In this document: piece after piece, positions 44,184 to 54,451 of the stretch
Position numbering within the stretch: the stretch's first letter is position 1
Layout of the letters: each line of letters opens with the position of its first letter
DNA from: Clostridiaceae bacterium
GTDB lineage: Bacteria; Bacillota; Clostridia; Oscillospirales; Acutalibacteraceae
DNA length: 64,000 nucleotides
NCBI GenBank assembly: GCA_016285645.1
Contig: JAEERC010000045.1
Coordinates: 1 to 64,000, forward strand
Direction of reading: 5' to 3'
Position numbers and translations under genes: made by a program
The notes under the pieces: generated by a model
Seen by the model: only the letters and a program-made list of their open reading frames with translations
Told to the model about the DNA's origin: nothing
The model's database searches: none

Positions 44184-44402
44184 TTACTTTGAACGCCATG
44201 TGATGCGGCCCTTGGTAAGGTCGTATGGCGACATTTCGACCGTTACTTTATCACCGGGGAGAATCTTTATATAATTCATTCTCAGCTTGCCGGAAATATG
44301 AGCCAGTATTCTGTGACCGTTTTCCAATTCAACCTGGAAGGTTGCGTTGGGAAGTGATTCAACTACCGTACCCTCGATTTCGATCATATCCTGTTTGGAC
44401 AT
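44184..44402 (-). CDS. infA: Translation initiation factor IF-1
   Basis: Binds the ribosomal A site during initiation. The 72-residue OB-fold protein reads [20 protein letters not shown] and includes [20 protein letters not shown]. Its ATG overlaps the preceding stop by one base (TAATG). Confidence 0.98.
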   Translation of the reverse strand: MSKQDMIEIEGTVVESLPNATFQVELENGHRILAHISGKLRMNYIKILPGDKVTVEMSPYDLTKGRITWRSK

Positions 44403-44662
44403 TACATTACCTCCGTTTCACGTGCGCTCACCTGCGCGAGCGCCTTTCTCAGCGCCCGGTTTGTTGCGAGCTTTTCTTCCCCGAGCCGTATATCAAGGGC
44501 TCTGAGGTGCTTTACGTTCTTCAATTTAGGCCTTTCGACAGGCCGTTCCTTGCCGTCACACACGAGAACGCCTTTTTCGCTGACTCCGGTTACAGCCAGG
44601 AGTCTGCCTTTGTCGCGCCCCGCGAGTGAAACCACAACTCTGCCACATTCAAGCAGTTCCAT
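44402..44662 (-). CDS. KOW-domain RNA-binding protein (L14e/L6e-like)
   Basis: The 86-residue protein has a KOW motif at the start ([21 protein letters not shown]) of the kind found in eukaryotic L14e, L6e and L27e. Many clostridial genomes carry such a gene between map and infA. Role on the ribosome is inferred from domain and position only. It starts 3 bases after map and is coupled to infA by a one-base overlap. Confidence 0.85.
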   Translation of the reverse strand: MELLECGRVVVSLAGRDKGRLLAVTGVSEKGVLVCDGKERPVERPKLKNVKHLRALDIRLGEEKLATNRALRKALAQVSARETEVM

Positions 44663-44665
44663 AAC

Positions 44666-45415
44666 TTACACCTTTGTAAGAATGACGGGACCGTCTTTCG
44701 TTATGGCGATTGTGTTCTCAAAATGAGCGGAAAGTTTGCCGTCTTTTGTTTTTATGGTCCATCCGTCGGACAACTGCACAACCTCGTGGGTTCCCATATT
44801 TATCATGGGTTCAATCGCAATTGTCATTCCGGGAATCAACCTCTGACCTCGACCGGGGGTGCCGAAATTCGGTACGCTGGGGTCTTCATGCATTTGAGTG
44901 CCTACTCCGTGACCCGTAAAGGTGCGCACAACGGAGTAGCCTCTTTCCTCGCAATAGGACTGAACAGCGTAAGCGATATCTCCGACCCTGTTGCCTGCGA
45001 CAGCCGCTTCGATGCCTTTATAAAGCGCTTCTCTGGTGGTGTCGCTCAGCCGCTTTGCCTCGGGCGATATTTTACCCGCCGCAAAAGTGGCAGCATTGTC
45101 GCCGACATAACCCTTGTAGGTGGCGCCTATGTCAATACTGACAATGTCGCCCTCCTTCACTGTTCTGCTCTTGCTCGGAATGCCGTGGATAACCACGTCG
45201 TTTATGGAAATGCATGTTGCAGCAGGGTACCCGTTGTAACCGAGAAATGTGGGATACGCTCCCGCGTCCTCGATGAATTTACGCGCTATGCGGTCAATTT
45301 CGAAAGTTGTTATTCCGGGCCTGACCGCCTCGCCTGCTGCTTTTAATGCTCCGGCTGCTACGGCTCCCGCTTCTTTCATAAGCTGGAGCTCCTTGCTTGT
45401 TTTGAGCACTATCAT
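44666..45415 (-). CDS. map: Methionine aminopeptidase, type I
   Basis: Removes the initiator methionine from new proteins. The 249 residues carry the five metal ligands in DIGATYKGYVGDNAATF (two Asp), GHGVG (His), IEPMIN (Glu) and SAHFENTIA (Glu). No N-terminal zinc-finger extension is present. It lies 18 bases after secY; the usual adk gene between them is missing. Confidence 0.97.
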   Translation of the reverse strand: MIVLKTSKELQLMKEAGAVAAGALKAAGEAVRPGITTFEIDRIARKFIEDAGAYPTFLGYNGYPAATCISINDVVIHGIPSKSRTVKEGDIVSIDIGATYKGYVGDNAATFAAGKISPEAKRLSDTTREALYKGIEAAVAGNRVGDIAYAVQSYCEERGYSVVRTFTGHGVGTQMHEDPSVPNFGTPGRGQRLIPGMTIAIEPMINMGTHEVVQLSDGWTIKTKDGKLSAHFENTIAITKDGPVILTKV

Positions 45416-45433
45416 GCCTTATCCTCCGGTGGC

Positions 45434-46789
45434 TTAATCAAGGAAGCCTTTGTAGTGGCGCATCATCATCTGGCTCTCCAACTGTTTGAAGGTTTCAAGA
45501 GCAACGCCGACTACGATTATGATTGATGTACCGCCGAGTGAAATGTTCATTGTGGCACCCTCCTGCCAGAATCTGTTGAGGGCCCAGTTTGTGATAATCG
45601 AGAAGAGTATCGGGAACAGTGCGACAACGCTTAAAAGAAGAGCGCCGAGCAGAGTGATTCTCGAAAGAATCTTCGCGATGTAGTTGGCTGTGGGATCGCC
45701 GGGACGAATGCCGGGGATTGAGCCGCCGTTTTCACGGATGTTCTTGGACATTTCAATGGGGTTGTACTGGATTGTTGCGTAGAAATACGCAAAAGCGATG
45801 ATAAGAATGAAGTAGATAATCGCATAGAACCAGTTGTCATTGCTGAACAGGTCGAAGAATTTCTCCCAGCCGGTGCCGTTTGTTTTGGATGAGATGAACA
45901 TTTCGACTGTCGGGGGCAGTGAAAGGATTGACGATGCGAAGATTATGGGCATAACACCGGACATATTGACCTTGATCGGAATATGGGTGTTCTGACCGCC
46001 GTACATTTTACGGCCTACAACGCGCTTTGCGTACTGAACGGGAATTCTTCTCTCCGCGTTGTCCATCCATACGATGTAAGCAATCATAAGGATAAGAACA
46101 ATCGCCACGAAGGGGGAGAGGAAGAGGTACGGACCGCCGCGGGAGATATAGCCCTGCTCAGGCCCGAAAAGCTGTGTGATAAGGGTGGGAAGACGGCTGA
46201 CGATACCTGCGAAGAGGATTATCGAAATACCGTTTCCTATGCCGTTCTCATTGATGCGTTCACCGAGCCACATGATAATTGCGGTACCTGCGGTGAAGCA
46301 AGCGATGATAACGATTGCCTGGAAGAATGCCCAGAAACCGGTGTAATCGGTGCCGGAGGCGTTCTTTGTGAGATATCCGCCGCTTCTGAGATAGAAGAAA
46401 TAGGCGGTACTCTGGAGAAGGCCTAAGCCGATAGTCACATAACGGGTTATGGACGCTATCTTTTTACGGCCTTCGGCGCCTTCGTTCTGGAGTCTTTCCA
46501 GCGCGGGAATAGCAACTGCGAGGAGCTGCATAATAATTGAACTGTTGATGTACGGTGTGATTGACATTGCGAAAATCGTACCGTAGTTGAAAGCAGAACC
46601 GGTCATCATGTTGAGATAGTTCATAAAGGTTCCGGCGTTCTGGTCGGAAATGATACCGGCTTCCGCGATGTTAGTGAATGGTACGGGAATTGCTGAACCG
46701 AGACGGAAAATAAAGACTATAAGAGCTGTGAAGATAATCTTTTTACGCAGGTCGGCAATTTTCCACGCATTAACCAAAGTTTTAAGCAT
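45434..46789 (-). CDS. secY: Preprotein translocase subunit SecY
   Basis: Pore of the Sec channel through which the exported proteins of this window pass. The 451-residue protein has ten hydrophobic segments, with KIIFTALIVFIFRLGSAIPV in the first, YARRVVGRKMYGGQ-like basic cytoplasmic loop 4 (QYAKRVVGRKMYGGQNTH) and GGTSIIIVVGVALETFKQLE at the end. It lies 2 bases after rplO. Confidence 0.98.
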   Translation of the reverse strand: MLKTLVNAWKIADLRKKIIFTALIVFIFRLGSAIPVPFTNIAEAGIISDQNAGTFMNYLNMMTGSAFNYGTIFAMSITPYINSSIIMQLLAVAIPALERLQNEGAEGRKKIASITRYVTIGLGLLQSTAYFFYLRSGGYLTKNASGTDYTGFWAFFQAIVIIACFTAGTAIIMWLGERINENGIGNGISIILFAGIVSRLPTLITQLFGPEQGYISRGGPYLFLSPFVAIVLILMIAYIVWMDNAERRIPVQYAKRVVGRKMYGGQNTHIPIKVNMSGVMPIIFASSILSLPPTVEMFISSKTNGTGWEKFFDLFSNDNWFYAIIYFILIIAFAYFYATIQYNPIEMSKNIRENGGSIPGIRPGDPTANYIAKILSRITLLGALLLSVVALFPILFSIITNWALNRFWQEGATMNISLGGTSIIIVVGVALETFKQLESQMMMRHYKGFLD

Positions 46790-46791
46790 GC

Positions 46792-47232
46792 TCAGATTAC
46801 CTCTGCCTTTCCTCCGGCAGCTTCAATCTTGGATTTCGCGGAATCTGAAAAAGCATTTGCCTGAACGGTGAGCTTCTTCGTGATTTCGCCATTACCCAAA
46901 ATTTTAACGCCGTCCAATGTCTTTTTAACTATTCCCTTTTCTACAAGAGTTTCAACAGTAACGGTTTCGCCGTCGTTGAAAGCGTCGAGCGCAGAAATGT
47001 TTACTATGGCATATTCTGTGCCGAAAATGTTGTTAAATCCTCTCTTGGGGACACGTCTCTGAAGGGGCATCTGACCGCCTTCAAAACCGGCTCTCATACC
47101 TCTGCCTGCACGCGCGAGCTGACCCTTGTGGCCTTTACCGGCTGTTTTGCCCTGGCCTGAAGCGGGGCCGCGGCCGATGCGCTTGCGTTCCTTGGTTGAA
47201 CCGGGAGCGGGTGAAAGATCGTGCAACTTCAT
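46792..47232 (-). CDS. rplO: 50S ribosomal protein L15
   Basis: The 146 residues open [20 protein letters not shown], with the Gly/Arg-rich N-terminal half ([20 protein letters not shown]) that threads into 23S rRNA. It overlaps rpmD by one base (TAATG). Confidence 0.97.
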   Translation of the reverse strand: MKLHDLSPAPGSTKERKRIGRGPASGQGKTAGKGHKGQLARAGRGMRAGFEGGQMPLQRRVPKRGFNNIFGTEYAIVNISALDAFNDGETVTVETLVEKGIVKKTLDGVKILGNGEITKKLTVQANAFSDSAKSKIEAAGGKAEVI

Positions 47233-47423
47233 TAGTCTGCACCTCCTTGCTTGGCTTCGCTGACTTCGATGAGATGTGAAACCTTTCTCACCTTGCCCTG
47301 CGTTGCGGGGATGTCGGGCTGAACCGAAACATCGCCGATTCTGTAAAGACCAAGTGAATGGACGGTGTCAATCTGAGGTTTGGTGCTTCCAATAAGGCTT
47401 TTTACAAGCTTTACCTGAATCAT
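47232..47423 (-). CDS. rpmD: 50S ribosomal protein L30
   Basis: The 63-residue protein reads [20 protein letters not shown] and LGLYRIGDV, matching L30, with a slightly acidic C-terminal extension. It sits 15 bases after rpsE. Confidence 0.95.
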   Translation of the reverse strand: MIQVKLVKSLIGSTKPQIDTVHSLGLYRIGDVSVQPDIPATQGKVRKVSHLIEVSEAKQGGAD

Positions 47424-47438
47424 AACTGTACACCCTCC

Positions 47439-47939
47439 TTAACCTAATATTTCTTTTGCGGTTTTGCCGCGGATGGCGGCAACTTCTTCAACAGTACGAA
47501 GGGACTGAAGACCCTGTATTGTTGCCCTGACTACGTTGCAGGGATTATTTGAACGAAGCGCCTTGGAACGGATGTCTTTAATGCCAACCGTTTCAACAAC
47601 CGCACGGACGGGACCGCCGGCGATAACGCCGGTACCGGGGGCGGCGGGTTTGAGAAGAACTACGCCTGCGCCGTATTTGCCCGTAACTTCGTGGGGGATT
47701 GTTGTACCCTTGAGAGAAACCTGGATAAGGTTTTTCTTGGCGTCTTCAATACCCTTGCGGATAGCATCGGGAACTTCGCCCGATTTGCCGAGTCCGAAGC
47801 CGATAATGCCGTTTCCGTCGCCTACGACTACGAGAGCCGAGAACTTGGAGATACGGCCGCCCTTTACGGTTTTGGAAACACGGTTAATGGCTACCACGCG
47901 TTCGGTAAGTTCATATGCTGAAGCATCTAATTTAGCCAA
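47439..47939 (-). CDS. rpsE: 30S ribosomal protein S5
   Basis: Fidelity protein of the small subunit. The 166 residues contain the double-stranded RNA-binding-type domain ([40 protein letters not shown]) and [20 protein letters not shown]. Normal length and position. Confidence 0.97.
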   Translation of the reverse strand: MAKLDASAYELTERVVAINRVSKTVKGGRISKFSALVVVGDGNGIIGFGLGKSGEVPDAIRKGIEDAKKNLIQVSLKGTTIPHEVTGKYGAGVVLLKPAAPGTGVIAGGPVRAVVETVGIKDIRSKALRSNNPCNVVRATIQGLQSLRTVEEVAAIRGKTAKEILG

Positions 47940-47957
47940 CTTTATTTCCTCCCCTTC

Positions 47958-48317
47958 TTAGAACTTGAGGCCGCCCTCACGGGCGCCTTCGGCCAGTTCC
48001 TGAACACGGCCGTGATAAATGTAACCGCCACGGTCAAAAACAACTTCCGTTATGCCTTTGTCTGCGGCGCGCTTTGCCAATGTTTCGCCCACTTTGTGAG
48101 CTGCAGTTTTGTTTCCGCCGTAATCCTCGAAATCTTTTTCAACAGTTGATGCCGAAACAAGTGTAACACCGTTTACGTCATCTATTAACTGAGCGTAGAT
48201 ATGCTGGAGGGAGCGGAACACATTAAGGCGAGGACATTCGGCAGTGCCGGATATCTTTGCGCGGACTCTTTTATGGCGAGTCGCTCTGGCCTTGTTGCTG
48301 TCCGGTCTGTTAACCAT
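47958..48317 (-). CDS. rplR: 50S ribosomal protein L18
   Basis: Binds 5S rRNA. The 119 residues include [20 protein letters not shown] and [18 protein letters not shown], and end [17 protein letters not shown]. It follows rplF by 20 bases. Confidence 0.97.
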   Translation of the reverse strand: MVNRPDSNKARATRHKRVRAKISGTAECPRLNVFRSLQHIYAQLIDDVNGVTLVSASTVEKDFEDYGGNKTAAHKVGETLAKRAADKGITEVVFDRGGYIYHGRVQELAEGAREGGLKF

Positions 48318-48337
48318 ATTTTTTCACTCCTTATATC

Positions 48338-48883
48338 TTATTTACCGCCCTTGCCGGCTTTGCCTTCCTTGCGGCGGATGTGTTCCTCGGCATACTTGAT
48401 GCCTTTGCCCTTGTAGGGCTCGGGAGGACGTACTTCACGCACGTTGGCGGCGAACTGGCCGACTTTCTGCTTGTCGTAACCGCTGATAACGATTTTGTTG
48501 GGAGCGGGAACTTCTATCGTAATACCCTCGGGAGGGGTCATGGTGACGTCGTGTGAGTAACCGACTTTGAGCACGAGGTTTTTGCCCGCGAGCTCGGCAC
48601 GGTAACCGATACCGTTGATTTCAAGTTCCTTCTTGAAACTGTCGTTTACACCGACAACCATGTTATTGATAAGAGACCTTGTAAGGCCGTGAAGGGCCTT
48701 GCTCTCGTTTGTGTCGTCGGGACGGGAAACGATTATCTCGTTGTCCTTCTTCTCGGCTGTGATTTTCTGGTGGATTGTTCTTGTAAGGGTGCCTTTTGAG
48801 CCCTTTACGGTGATTGTGCTGCCGTCAATCGTAACATCCACGCCTGCGGGGATAACAATAGGCTTTTTACCTATACGTGACAT
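48338..48883 (-). CDS. rplF: 50S ribosomal protein L6
   Basis: Sits near the factor-binding site. The 181 residues start MSRIGKKPIVIPAGVDVTID and end with the L6 signature PEPYKGKGIKYAEEHIRRKE. Two similar L6 domains are visible. It follows rpsH by 14 bases. Confidence 0.97.
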   Translation of the reverse strand: MSRIGKKPIVIPAGVDVTIDGSTITVKGSKGTLTRTIHQKITAEKKDNEIIVSRPDDTNESKALHGLTRSLINNMVVGVNDSFKKELEINGIGYRAELAGKNLVLKVGYSHDVTMTPPEGITIEVPAPNKIVISGYDKQKVGQFAANVREVRPPEPYKGKGIKYAEEHIRRKEGKAGKGGK

Positions 48884-48897
48884 TCAACAGCACCTCC

Positions 48898-49296
48898 TTA
48901 CCAGATAAATGCAAGAACTTCGCCGCCTACATTGGCCTTGCGAGCATCCTTGTCAGTCATAACGCCTTTCGACGTTGAGAGGATTGCAATACCGATGCCC
49001 TTCATAACTCTGGGCATATCCTCACAATTTGTGTAAATTCTCAGGCCGGGCTTGGAAACTCTGCGGAGCCCCGTGATGACCTGTGACTTGTTGGGACCGT
49101 ACTTGAGGGTGATTTCGATTATACCCTGCTTGCCGTCGTCCTCTACTTTAAAACCTTTTATATAGCCCTCATCAACAAGAATCTGAGCAATCGCCTTCTT
49201 CATGTTGGATGCGGGGACTTTCACCGTGTCATGCTTTGCCGCATTGGCGTTGCGGATTCTTGTAAGCATATCAGCGATGGAATCAGTAATTTGCAT
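48898..49296 (-). CDS. rpsH: 30S ribosomal protein S8
   Basis: 16S rRNA-binding assembly protein. The 132 residues begin [20 protein letters not shown] and end [22 protein letters not shown], normal for S8. It lies 27 bases after rpsN. Confidence 0.97.
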   Translation of the reverse strand: MQITDSIADMLTRIRNANAAKHDTVKVPASNMKKAIAQILVDEGYIKGFKVEDDGKQGIIEITLKYGPNKSQVITGLRRVSKPGLRIYTNCEDMPRVMKGIGIAILSTSKGVMTDKDARKANVGGEVLAFIW

Positions 49297-49323
49297 ACTG
49301 TTAACCTCCTTTGCAACTGCTCA

Positions 49324-49509
49324 TTACCAGCTTGCTTTCTTAACGCCGGGAATCTGACCTGCGTGTGCCAACTCTCTGAAGCAGATACGGCACACTCCGT
49401 ATTTACGGAGATAAGCGTGGGGTCTGCCGCAGATTTTGCATCTGTTGTAAGCTCTTGTCGAATACTTAGCGGGCCTTGCCTGCTTGACTTTCATTGATGT
49501 TTTAGCCAC
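49324..49509 (-). CDS. rpsN: 30S ribosomal protein S14, zinc type
   Basis: The 61-residue protein reads [20 protein letters not shown] and carries the zinc ligands [20 protein letters not shown] (C-x2-C...C-x2-C). This is the short, zinc-binding S14 of Gram-positive bacteria. It lies 12 bases after rplE. Confidence 0.97.
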   Translation of the reverse strand: MAKTSMKVKQARPAKYSTRAYNRCKICGRPHAYLRKYGVCRICFRELAHAGQIPGVKKASW

Positions 49510-49521
49510 GGTTTTCCCTCC

Positions 49522-50064
49522 TTATCTCGCGAACGGAGCGCCCATAAGTGCGAGGAGCTCGCGGGCCTCTTCGTCGGTGTTTGCTGTGGTGACAAAGCAG
49601 ATATCCATGCCTCTGACCTTGTCAATCTTATCGTAATCGATTTCGGGGAATATCAGCTGTTCCTTGACGCCAACCGAATAGTTGCCCCTGCCGTCGAATG
49701 AGTTCGGGTTGATTCCTCTGAAGTCGCGCACTCTGGGGAGAGCGAGGTTGAAGAATCTGTCAACAAACTCGTACATTCTGTCGCCTCTGAGGGTGACCTT
49801 TGCGCCGATTGTCATACCTTCACGGAGCTTGAAGTTAGCAACTGATTTCTTTGCCTTGCAGAGAACGGGCTGCTGGCCTGTAATCTGCTTGAGGTCTGAA
49901 ACTACCGCGTCGAGAACCTTCGCGTTGTCTCTTGCCTCACCGCAGGCAACGTTGATAACTATTTTGTCAAGCTTGGGGATCTGCATGACGCTCTTGTACT
50001 CAAACTTCTTCATGAGTGCGGGCGCAACATCGTTAAGATACATTTCTTTTAATCTTGCTGCCAT
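49522..50064 (-). CDS. rplE: 50S ribosomal protein L5
   Basis: Binds 5S rRNA and contacts P-site tRNA. ATG 50064 is chosen, giving [20 protein letters not shown] and the usual 180 residues. A TTG 21 bases earlier overlaps the Shine-Dalgarno (agggag) and is unlikely. The signature [13 protein letters not shown]-like stretch reads [20 protein letters not shown]. Confidence 0.96.
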   Translation of the reverse strand: MAARLKEMYLNDVAPALMKKFEYKSVMQIPKLDKIVINVACGEARDNAKVLDAVVSDLKQITGQQPVLCKAKKSVANFKLREGMTIGAKVTLRGDRMYEFVDRFFNLALPRVRDFRGINPNSFDGRGNYSVGVKEQLIFPEIDYDKIDKVRGMDICFVTTANTDEEARELLALMGAPFAR

Positions 50065-50085
50065 GTTGTCATGTACTCCCTTCAA

Positions 50086-50412
50086 TTAAAATTCGGCGTT
50101 GCAGTCTGCCTTCTTGCAGACGCGGACCTTGTTGCCGTTTTTGTCGATTTTGTGGCCGACTCTTGTGGGTCTGCCGCACTTGGGGCATACAAGCTGAACC
50201 TTATCGGCGTAGAGAGCGCTCTCCGCTTCGATAATTCCGCCGGGCTCGCCCATCTGTCTGGGTTTAACATGCTTCTTGACAATGTTGATACCCTCAACGA
50301 TGACCTTGCCTTCGGAAGGGCTGACCTGCATTACTTTGCCCTTTGCGCCGCGATATTTGCCGTTGATGACAACGACTGTATCGCCTGTTTTAACATGAAC
50401 CTTATTACTCAT
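50086..50412 (-). CDS. rplX: 50S ribosomal protein L24
   Basis: Early assembly protein with a KOW motif at the N-terminus ([20 protein letters not shown]). The 108 residues also contain [13 protein letters not shown] and CKKADC, a possible zinc site seen in many L24 proteins. It follows rplN by 15 bases. Confidence 0.97.
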   Translation of the reverse strand: MSNKVHVKTGDTVVVINGKYRGAKGKVMQVSPSEGKVIVEGINIVKKHVKPRQMGEPGGIIEAESALYADKVQLVCPKCGRPTRVGHKIDKNGNKVRVCKKADCNAEF

Positions 50413-50427
50413 CTTCGTACCTCCTGA

Positions 50428-50796
50428 TCAAAGCACTTCGGGAGCGAGGGAGAGGATTTTGAGATAATCCTTCTCACGAAGCTCTCTGGCTACGGGCCCA
50501 AAGATACGTGTGCCTCTGGGGTTCTTGTCTTCTTTTATGATAACGGCCGCATTTTCGTCGAAACGAATGTATGTGCCGTCTTCGCGGCGAAGACCTTTGG
50601 CTGTGCGAACCACAACCGCCTTGACAACTTCGCCTTTCTTTACAACGCCGCCGGGAGTTGCTTTTTTAACGGAAGCAACTATGACGTCGCCGATATTGGC
50701 ATACCTCCTGCCGGAACCGCCGAGTACTCGGATACACATAATCTCCTTAGCACCGGTGTTATCGGCAACCTTGAGGTAACTCTGTTGCTGTATCAC
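50428..50796 (-). CDS. rplN: 50S ribosomal protein L14
   Basis: Subunit-interface protein. The 122 residues open [20 protein letters not shown] and contain [20 protein letters not shown] and the end [13 protein letters not shown]. It lies 27 bases after rpsQ. Confidence 0.98.
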   Translation of the reverse strand: MIQQQSYLKVADNTGAKEIMCIRVLGGSGRRYANIGDVIVASVKKATPGGVVKKGEVVKAVVVRTAKGLRREDGTYIRFDENAAVIIKEDKNPRGTRIFGPVARELREKDYLKILSLAPEVL

Positions 50797-50823
50797 AGTG
50801 TTTTCCTCCTTCTGTGTACCAAA

Positions 50824-51081
50824 TTATTTGGCTTTCTCAATAATTTCGACTACGCGCCATCTCTTATCCTTTGAGACAGGACGAGTTTCCATAACAAGCA
50901 CGCGGTCGCCGATTCCGCATTCGTTGTTTTCATCGTGTGCCTTAAGCTTGTATGTGCGGTTAACGATCTTTTTGTAAAGAGGATGACGGACCTTGTCCTT
51001 AACGGAAACGACAACGGTCTTATCCATCTTGTCGCTGGTTACAAGACCTACTCTGGTCTTTCTGAGGTTTCTTTCACTCAT
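50824..51081 (-). CDS. rpsQ: 30S ribosomal protein S17
   Basis: Primary 16S rRNA-binding OB-fold protein. The 85 residues include [20 protein letters not shown] and [20 protein letters not shown]. It follows rpmC by 20 bases. Confidence 0.97.
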   Translation of the reverse strand: MSERNLRKTRVGLVTSDKMDKTVVVSVKDKVRHPLYKKIVNRTYKLKAHDENNECGIGDRVLVMETRPVSKDKRWRVVEIIEKAK

Positions 51082-51101
51082 TTAAATAAACCTCCCTTTC
51101 C

Positions 51102-51305
51102 TTACGAGTTAGAGCCGTGGAGTTCGATATCTCTCTGGACTGTCTTGATGCGAGCGATATCCTTTTTGACGGCGCTGATTCTCATCGGGTTATCGAGCTG
51201 ATTTACGGTCTGCTGGAAGCGCAGTTTGAAAAGCTCATCCTTTAATTCGAGAAGCTTAGCATCCAGCTCTTGAGCGGAAAGGTTTCTGATTTCACTGGCT
51301 TTCAT
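51102..51305 (-). CDS. rpmC: 50S ribosomal protein L29
   Basis: Exit-tunnel rim protein that helps dock trigger factor and SRP. The 67-residue helical protein reads [20 protein letters not shown] and [18 protein letters not shown]. It overlaps rplP by one base (TAATG). Confidence 0.96.
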   Translation of the reverse strand: MKASEIRNLSAQELDAKLLELKDELFKLRFQQTVNQLDNPMRISAVKKDIARIKTVQRDIELHGSNS

Positions 51306-51730
51306 TATTGCTCACCACCCGTTTCTTCTTTTCTTACGAACTTGCACTTGATGGGAAGCTTGTTGGCTGCAAGACGCATAGCTTCCTGTGCAAGACTCTC
51401 GTCAACACCGGCGATTTCAAACATGATTCTGCCGGGCTTTACTACTGCCACCCAGTATTCCGGTGAACCTTTACCTGAACCCATTCGGGTTTCAGCCGGT
51501 TTCTCGGTAATGGGCTTGTCGGGGAAGATTTTAATCCAGACCTGACCGCCACGCTTGATGTATCTTGTCATGGCAACACGGGCTGCTTCAATCTGATTTG
51601 AAGTAATCCATGCAGGTTCGAGAGCCATAAGACCGTAATCACCGTAGGTGACTGTATTGCCCTTATGAGCCTTACCTTTGAGTCTGCCTCTCTGTACTCT
51701 GCGGCGTTTTACACGCTTGGGCATTAACAT
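51305..51730 (-). CDS. rplP: 50S ribosomal protein L16
   Basis: Contacts tRNA at the A site. The first ATG is kept because RBS gggggag is 7 bases before it, giving [20 protein letters not shown]; the later Met3 is too far away. The 141 residues contain [20 protein letters not shown]. It overlaps rpsC by one base. Confidence 0.97.
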   Translation of the reverse strand: MLMPKRVKRRRVQRGRLKGKAHKGNTVTYGDYGLMALEPAWITSNQIEAARVAMTRYIKRGGQVWIKIFPDKPITEKPAETRMGSGKGSPEYWVAVVKPGRIMFEIAGVDESLAQEAMRLAANKLPIKCKFVRKEETGGEQ

Positions 51731-52524
51731 TATTTGTCTCCCCCTTCCCTGCGAGGTCTGTTATTGTAACCGCCCTGACGGTTGTCGCGGCTGCCGTTTG
51801 CGCGGTTGTCGCGGTTTGCGGGACGGTTGCCGTTCTGACGGTCGCGGTTGAATCTGCGCGGACGGTCGTTTCTGCGTTCGCTGTTGCGGCTTTCGTGAAG
51901 GATTTCGCCTCTGTAAAGCCATACCTTAACGCCGATTCTGCCGTAAGTGGTTTTTGCCTCTGTGAAACCGTAGTCGATGTCGGCTCTGATTGTCTGAAGA
52001 GGAACAGTGCCTTCGTGACTGGTTTCGGTGCGGGCGATTTCAGCGCCGCCTACACGGCCGGAGAGCTGAATCTTGATGCCCTTTGCGCCTAACTGCATTG
52101 TGCGGCCGATTGCCTGCTTTACAGCGCGGCGGTAAGAAATTCTTCTTTCAAGCTGAGAAGCGATGTTCTCTGCTACGAGCTGTGCGTTTAAGTCGGGGCT
52201 CTTGATTTCAACGATGTTGATGGAAACTTCCTTGCCGCCGAGTTTGTTTGAGCAAACTTTCTTGAGCTTTTCGATTTCCTCACCGTTTCTGCCGATTACC
52301 ATACCGGGCTTCGCACAGTGGATTGTGATATAGACACGCTTCGCGTCGCGTTCGATTTCTACCTTGGGAACGCCTGCGCGGTTGAGAAGCTGGAGGAGAT
52401 ACTCGCGGAGATTGTAATCTTCAACAAGAATATCGCCGAACTTGTTGGGGTCTGCGTACCAACGAGATTCCCAGTTCTTAACAACGCCGATTCTTAAACC
52501 GGTAGGATTGATTTTCTGTCCCAT
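51730..52524 (-). CDS. rpsC: 30S ribosomal protein S3 with Arg/Asn-rich extension
   Basis: mRNA-entry protein with helicase activity on the ribosome. The KH domain ([20 protein letters not shown]) and C-terminal S3 domain ([20 protein letters not shown]) are complete. After about residue 217 there is a low-complexity tail of about 47 residues rich in Arg, Asn and Gly ([20 protein letters not shown]), longer than the core S3 of about 218. It resembles the tail of the Jag protein in this window. Confidence 0.97.
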   Translation of the reverse strand: MGQKINPTGLRIGVVKNWESRWYADPNKFGDILVEDYNLREYLLQLLNRAGVPKVEIERDAKRVYITIHCAKPGMVIGRNGEEIEKLKKVCSNKLGGKEVSINIVEIKSPDLNAQLVAENIASQLERRISYRRAVKQAIGRTMQLGAKGIKIQLSGRVGGAEIARTETSHEGTVPLQTIRADIDYGFTEAKTTYGRIGVKVWLYRGEILHESRNSERRNDRPRRFNRDRQNGNRPANRDNRANGSRDNRQGGYNNRPRREGGDK

Positions 52525-52544
52525 TGTTTATTCTCCTCCTTCTC

Positions 52545-52910
52545 TTAGTCTTCTTTTTCCTTGAGCACAAGGGTGATGTGAGATGTTTTCTTGTTTATGC
52601 GGTTCGCTCTGCCCTGAGCTCTGGGTCTTATACGCTTGAGGGTGGGACCCTGGCCAACATAGCACTCTGCGACATAGAGCTTGTCAACGTCCATATCGTA
52701 GTTGTTCTCTGCGTTGGCGATAGCGGAATTTAATAATTTAAGTAAAGGTTCGCACGCGGCCTTGGGCGTGTACTTGAGTATTGCCAATGCCTTATCTGCG
52801 GGCTGATTGCGGATTAAATCCAGAACAATCTGAACCTTGCGGGGAGCAATTCTTAAATAAGTAGCTTTTGCGGTTGCAACCGGTACTTCATTAATTGCTG
52901 CTTCTGACAT
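52545..52910 (-). CDS. rplV: 50S ribosomal protein L22
   Basis: Lines the exit tunnel. The 121 residues contain [20 protein letters not shown] near the start and [20 protein letters not shown], the tunnel loop end. It follows rpsS by 22 bases. Confidence 0.97.
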   Translation of the reverse strand: MSEAAINEVPVATAKATYLRIAPRKVQIVLDLIRNQPADKALAILKYTPKAACEPLLKLLNSAIANAENNYDMDVDKLYVAECYVGQGPTLKRIRPRAQGRANRINKKTSHITLVLKEKED

Positions 52911-52932
52911 TTATATACACTCCTTTCGCCGA

Positions 52933-53211
52933 TTATTTGGAATTGGATGTTTTTGAACCTGCATGACCTTTGAAAGTTCTTGTAGGTGCAAACTCGCCGA
53001 GCTTATGACCGACCATATCTTCTGTTACATATACGGGAACATGCTTGCGACCGTCATGAACAGCGAATGTGTGACCGACAAAAGCAGGGAAGATTGTGGA
53101 GGAACGGCTCCAGGTCTTGAGGACCATCTTCTCGCCGGTTTCGTTCATTTTTTCGACTCTTTCGAGCAACTTGGGTTGCACGAACGGTCCTTTTTTAACG
53201 CTTCTGCCCAT
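52933..53211 (-). CDS. rpsS: 30S ribosomal protein S19
   Basis: Head protein partnered with S13. The 92 residues start [20 protein letters not shown] and contain [20 protein letters not shown]. It lies 21 bases after rplB. Confidence 0.97.
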   Translation of the reverse strand: MGRSVKKGPFVQPKLLERVEKMNETGEKMVLKTWSRSSTIFPAFVGHTFAVHDGRKHVPVYVTEDMVGHKLGEFAPTRTFKGHAGSKTSNSK

Positions 53212-53232
53212 TATCTTCTGCTCCTTTCTCGA

Positions 53233-54066
53233 TTACTTGTCATTACGGCGTTTAACGATTAATTTATCGGAAGCCTTCTTATGCTTTCTGGTCTTGTAAC
53301 CGAGAGCGGGCTTGCCCCAGGGGGTAACAGGGCCGGGACGGCCGATCGGGGATTTGCCTTCGCCGCCGCCGTGGGGGTGGTCGTTCGGGTTCATGACTGA
53401 ACCGCGGACTGTAGGTCTCCAGCCCATGTTGCGTTTGCGGCCTGCTTTACCGATTTTAACGTTTTCGTGGTCAAGGTTGCCTACCACGCCGATTGTCGCC
53501 ATGCAGTTGATGGGGACGTTGCGGAGTTCGCCTGAGGGAAGACGGAGAAGAGCGTAGATGCCCTCTTTCGCCATAAGCTGCGCGCTGTTGCCCGCCGCTC
53601 TTGCAAGCTGGCCGCCTCTGCCGGGGGTAAGTTCAACATTGTGTACGACGGTACCTACCGGGATGTTTGTAAGGGGAAGCGCGTTGCCGGGTTTGATATC
53701 CGCCGCGGTGCCTGCGATAACTGTGTCGCCGACTTTTAATCCGTCGGGATAAAGGATGTAGCTCTTTTCGCCGTCTTCATACTGAATAAGCGAAATGAAA
53801 GCTGAACGGTTGGGGTCGTATTCGATGGTTTTGACTTCTGCCGGAACATCGAACTTTGAGCGCTTGAAGTCGATTATACGATACTTCCTGCGGTTTCCGC
53901 CGCCGCGGTGGCGGACGGTGATTCTTCCGTAGCTGTTGCGGCCGGAGTTCTTCTTGACTGATGTAAGAAGACTTCTTTCGGGAGCGACTTTTGAAAGCCC
54001 GGAATAATCCGTAACCGACATATTACGTCTGCCGTTACCTGTCGGGTTATAAAATCTGATTGACAT
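53233..54066 (-). CDS. rplB: 50S ribosomal protein L2
   Basis: Needed for subunit association and peptidyl transfer. The 277 residues have the RNA-binding core and the signature [20 protein letters not shown] near the C-terminus. An 88-base structured spacer separates it from rplW, larger than elsewhere in the operon. Confidence 0.98.
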   Translation of the reverse strand: MSIRFYNPTGNGRRNMSVTDYSGLSKVAPERSLLTSVKKNSGRNSYGRITVRHRGGGNRRKYRIIDFKRSKFDVPAEVKTIEYDPNRSAFISLIQYEDGEKSYILYPDGLKVGDTVIAGTAADIKPGNALPLTNIPVGTVVHNVELTPGRGGQLARAAGNSAQLMAKEGIYALLRLPSGELRNVPINCMATIGVVGNLDHENVKIGKAGRKRNMGWRPTVRGSVMNPNDHPHGGGEGKSPIGRPGPVTPWGKPALGYKTRKHKKASDKLIVKRRNDK

Positions 54067-54084
54067 TTTTTCACTCTCCTGTCA

Positions 54085-54146
54085 GGCGGCTTTGCGGAGC
54101 ATGTCAGTCTCCATACCTCGCCGCCGGAATTTCTGCCTTGCGGCAG
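54085..54146 (-). promoter_or_regulatory. Two hairpins in the rplW-rplB spacer
   Basis: In the transcript CTGCC-gcaa-GGCAG (54146-54133) forms a hairpin with a GNRA tetraloop. It is followed by GGCGGC...GCCGCC (54125-54085), enclosing an inner GGAG/CTCC stem. No T-run follows, so they are unlikely to be a terminator. They might be a processing site, an attenuation element or a protein-binding site. Confidence 0.45.
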
Positions 54147-54154
54147 CCGGTTAA

Positions 54155-54451
54155 TTACATAAGACCGTCGAAGAACTCGATTGTCTTGGAATCCGCTGTA
54201 AGGGTAACAATCGCCTTTTTCCAGGATGATGTGTAGCCCTGATACATACCGTATCTGCGGAGTTTGCCTTTGCAGTTGACTGTGTTGACCTTTTTGACTT
54301 TTACGCCGAAAAGTTTTTCAACGGCGTTGGCAATTTCTATCTTGTTGGCGTCCTTGGCAACTTCGAAGGAATACTTCTTGTCTGCCATGCCGTCCATGCT
54401 CGCCTCAGAAATGATGGGGCGGATGATAATATCCTGTGCTAACTTACTCAT
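54155..54451 (-). CDS. rplW: 50S ribosomal protein L23
   Basis: Docking site for trigger factor and SRP at the tunnel exit. The 98 residues contain [20 protein letters not shown] and [20 protein letters not shown]. It overlaps rplD by 4 bases (ATGA). Confidence 0.96.
   Translation of the reverse strand: MSKLAQDIIIRPIISEASMDGMADKKYSFEVAKDANKIEIANAVEKLFGVKVKKVNTVNCKGKLRRYGMYQGYTSSWKKAIVTLTADSKTIEFFDGLM

Noticed and set aside
54085-54146. Hairpins between rplB and rplW as a Rho-independent terminator
   Set aside because: No T-run follows the stems in the transcript direction, and essential downstream genes need expression.
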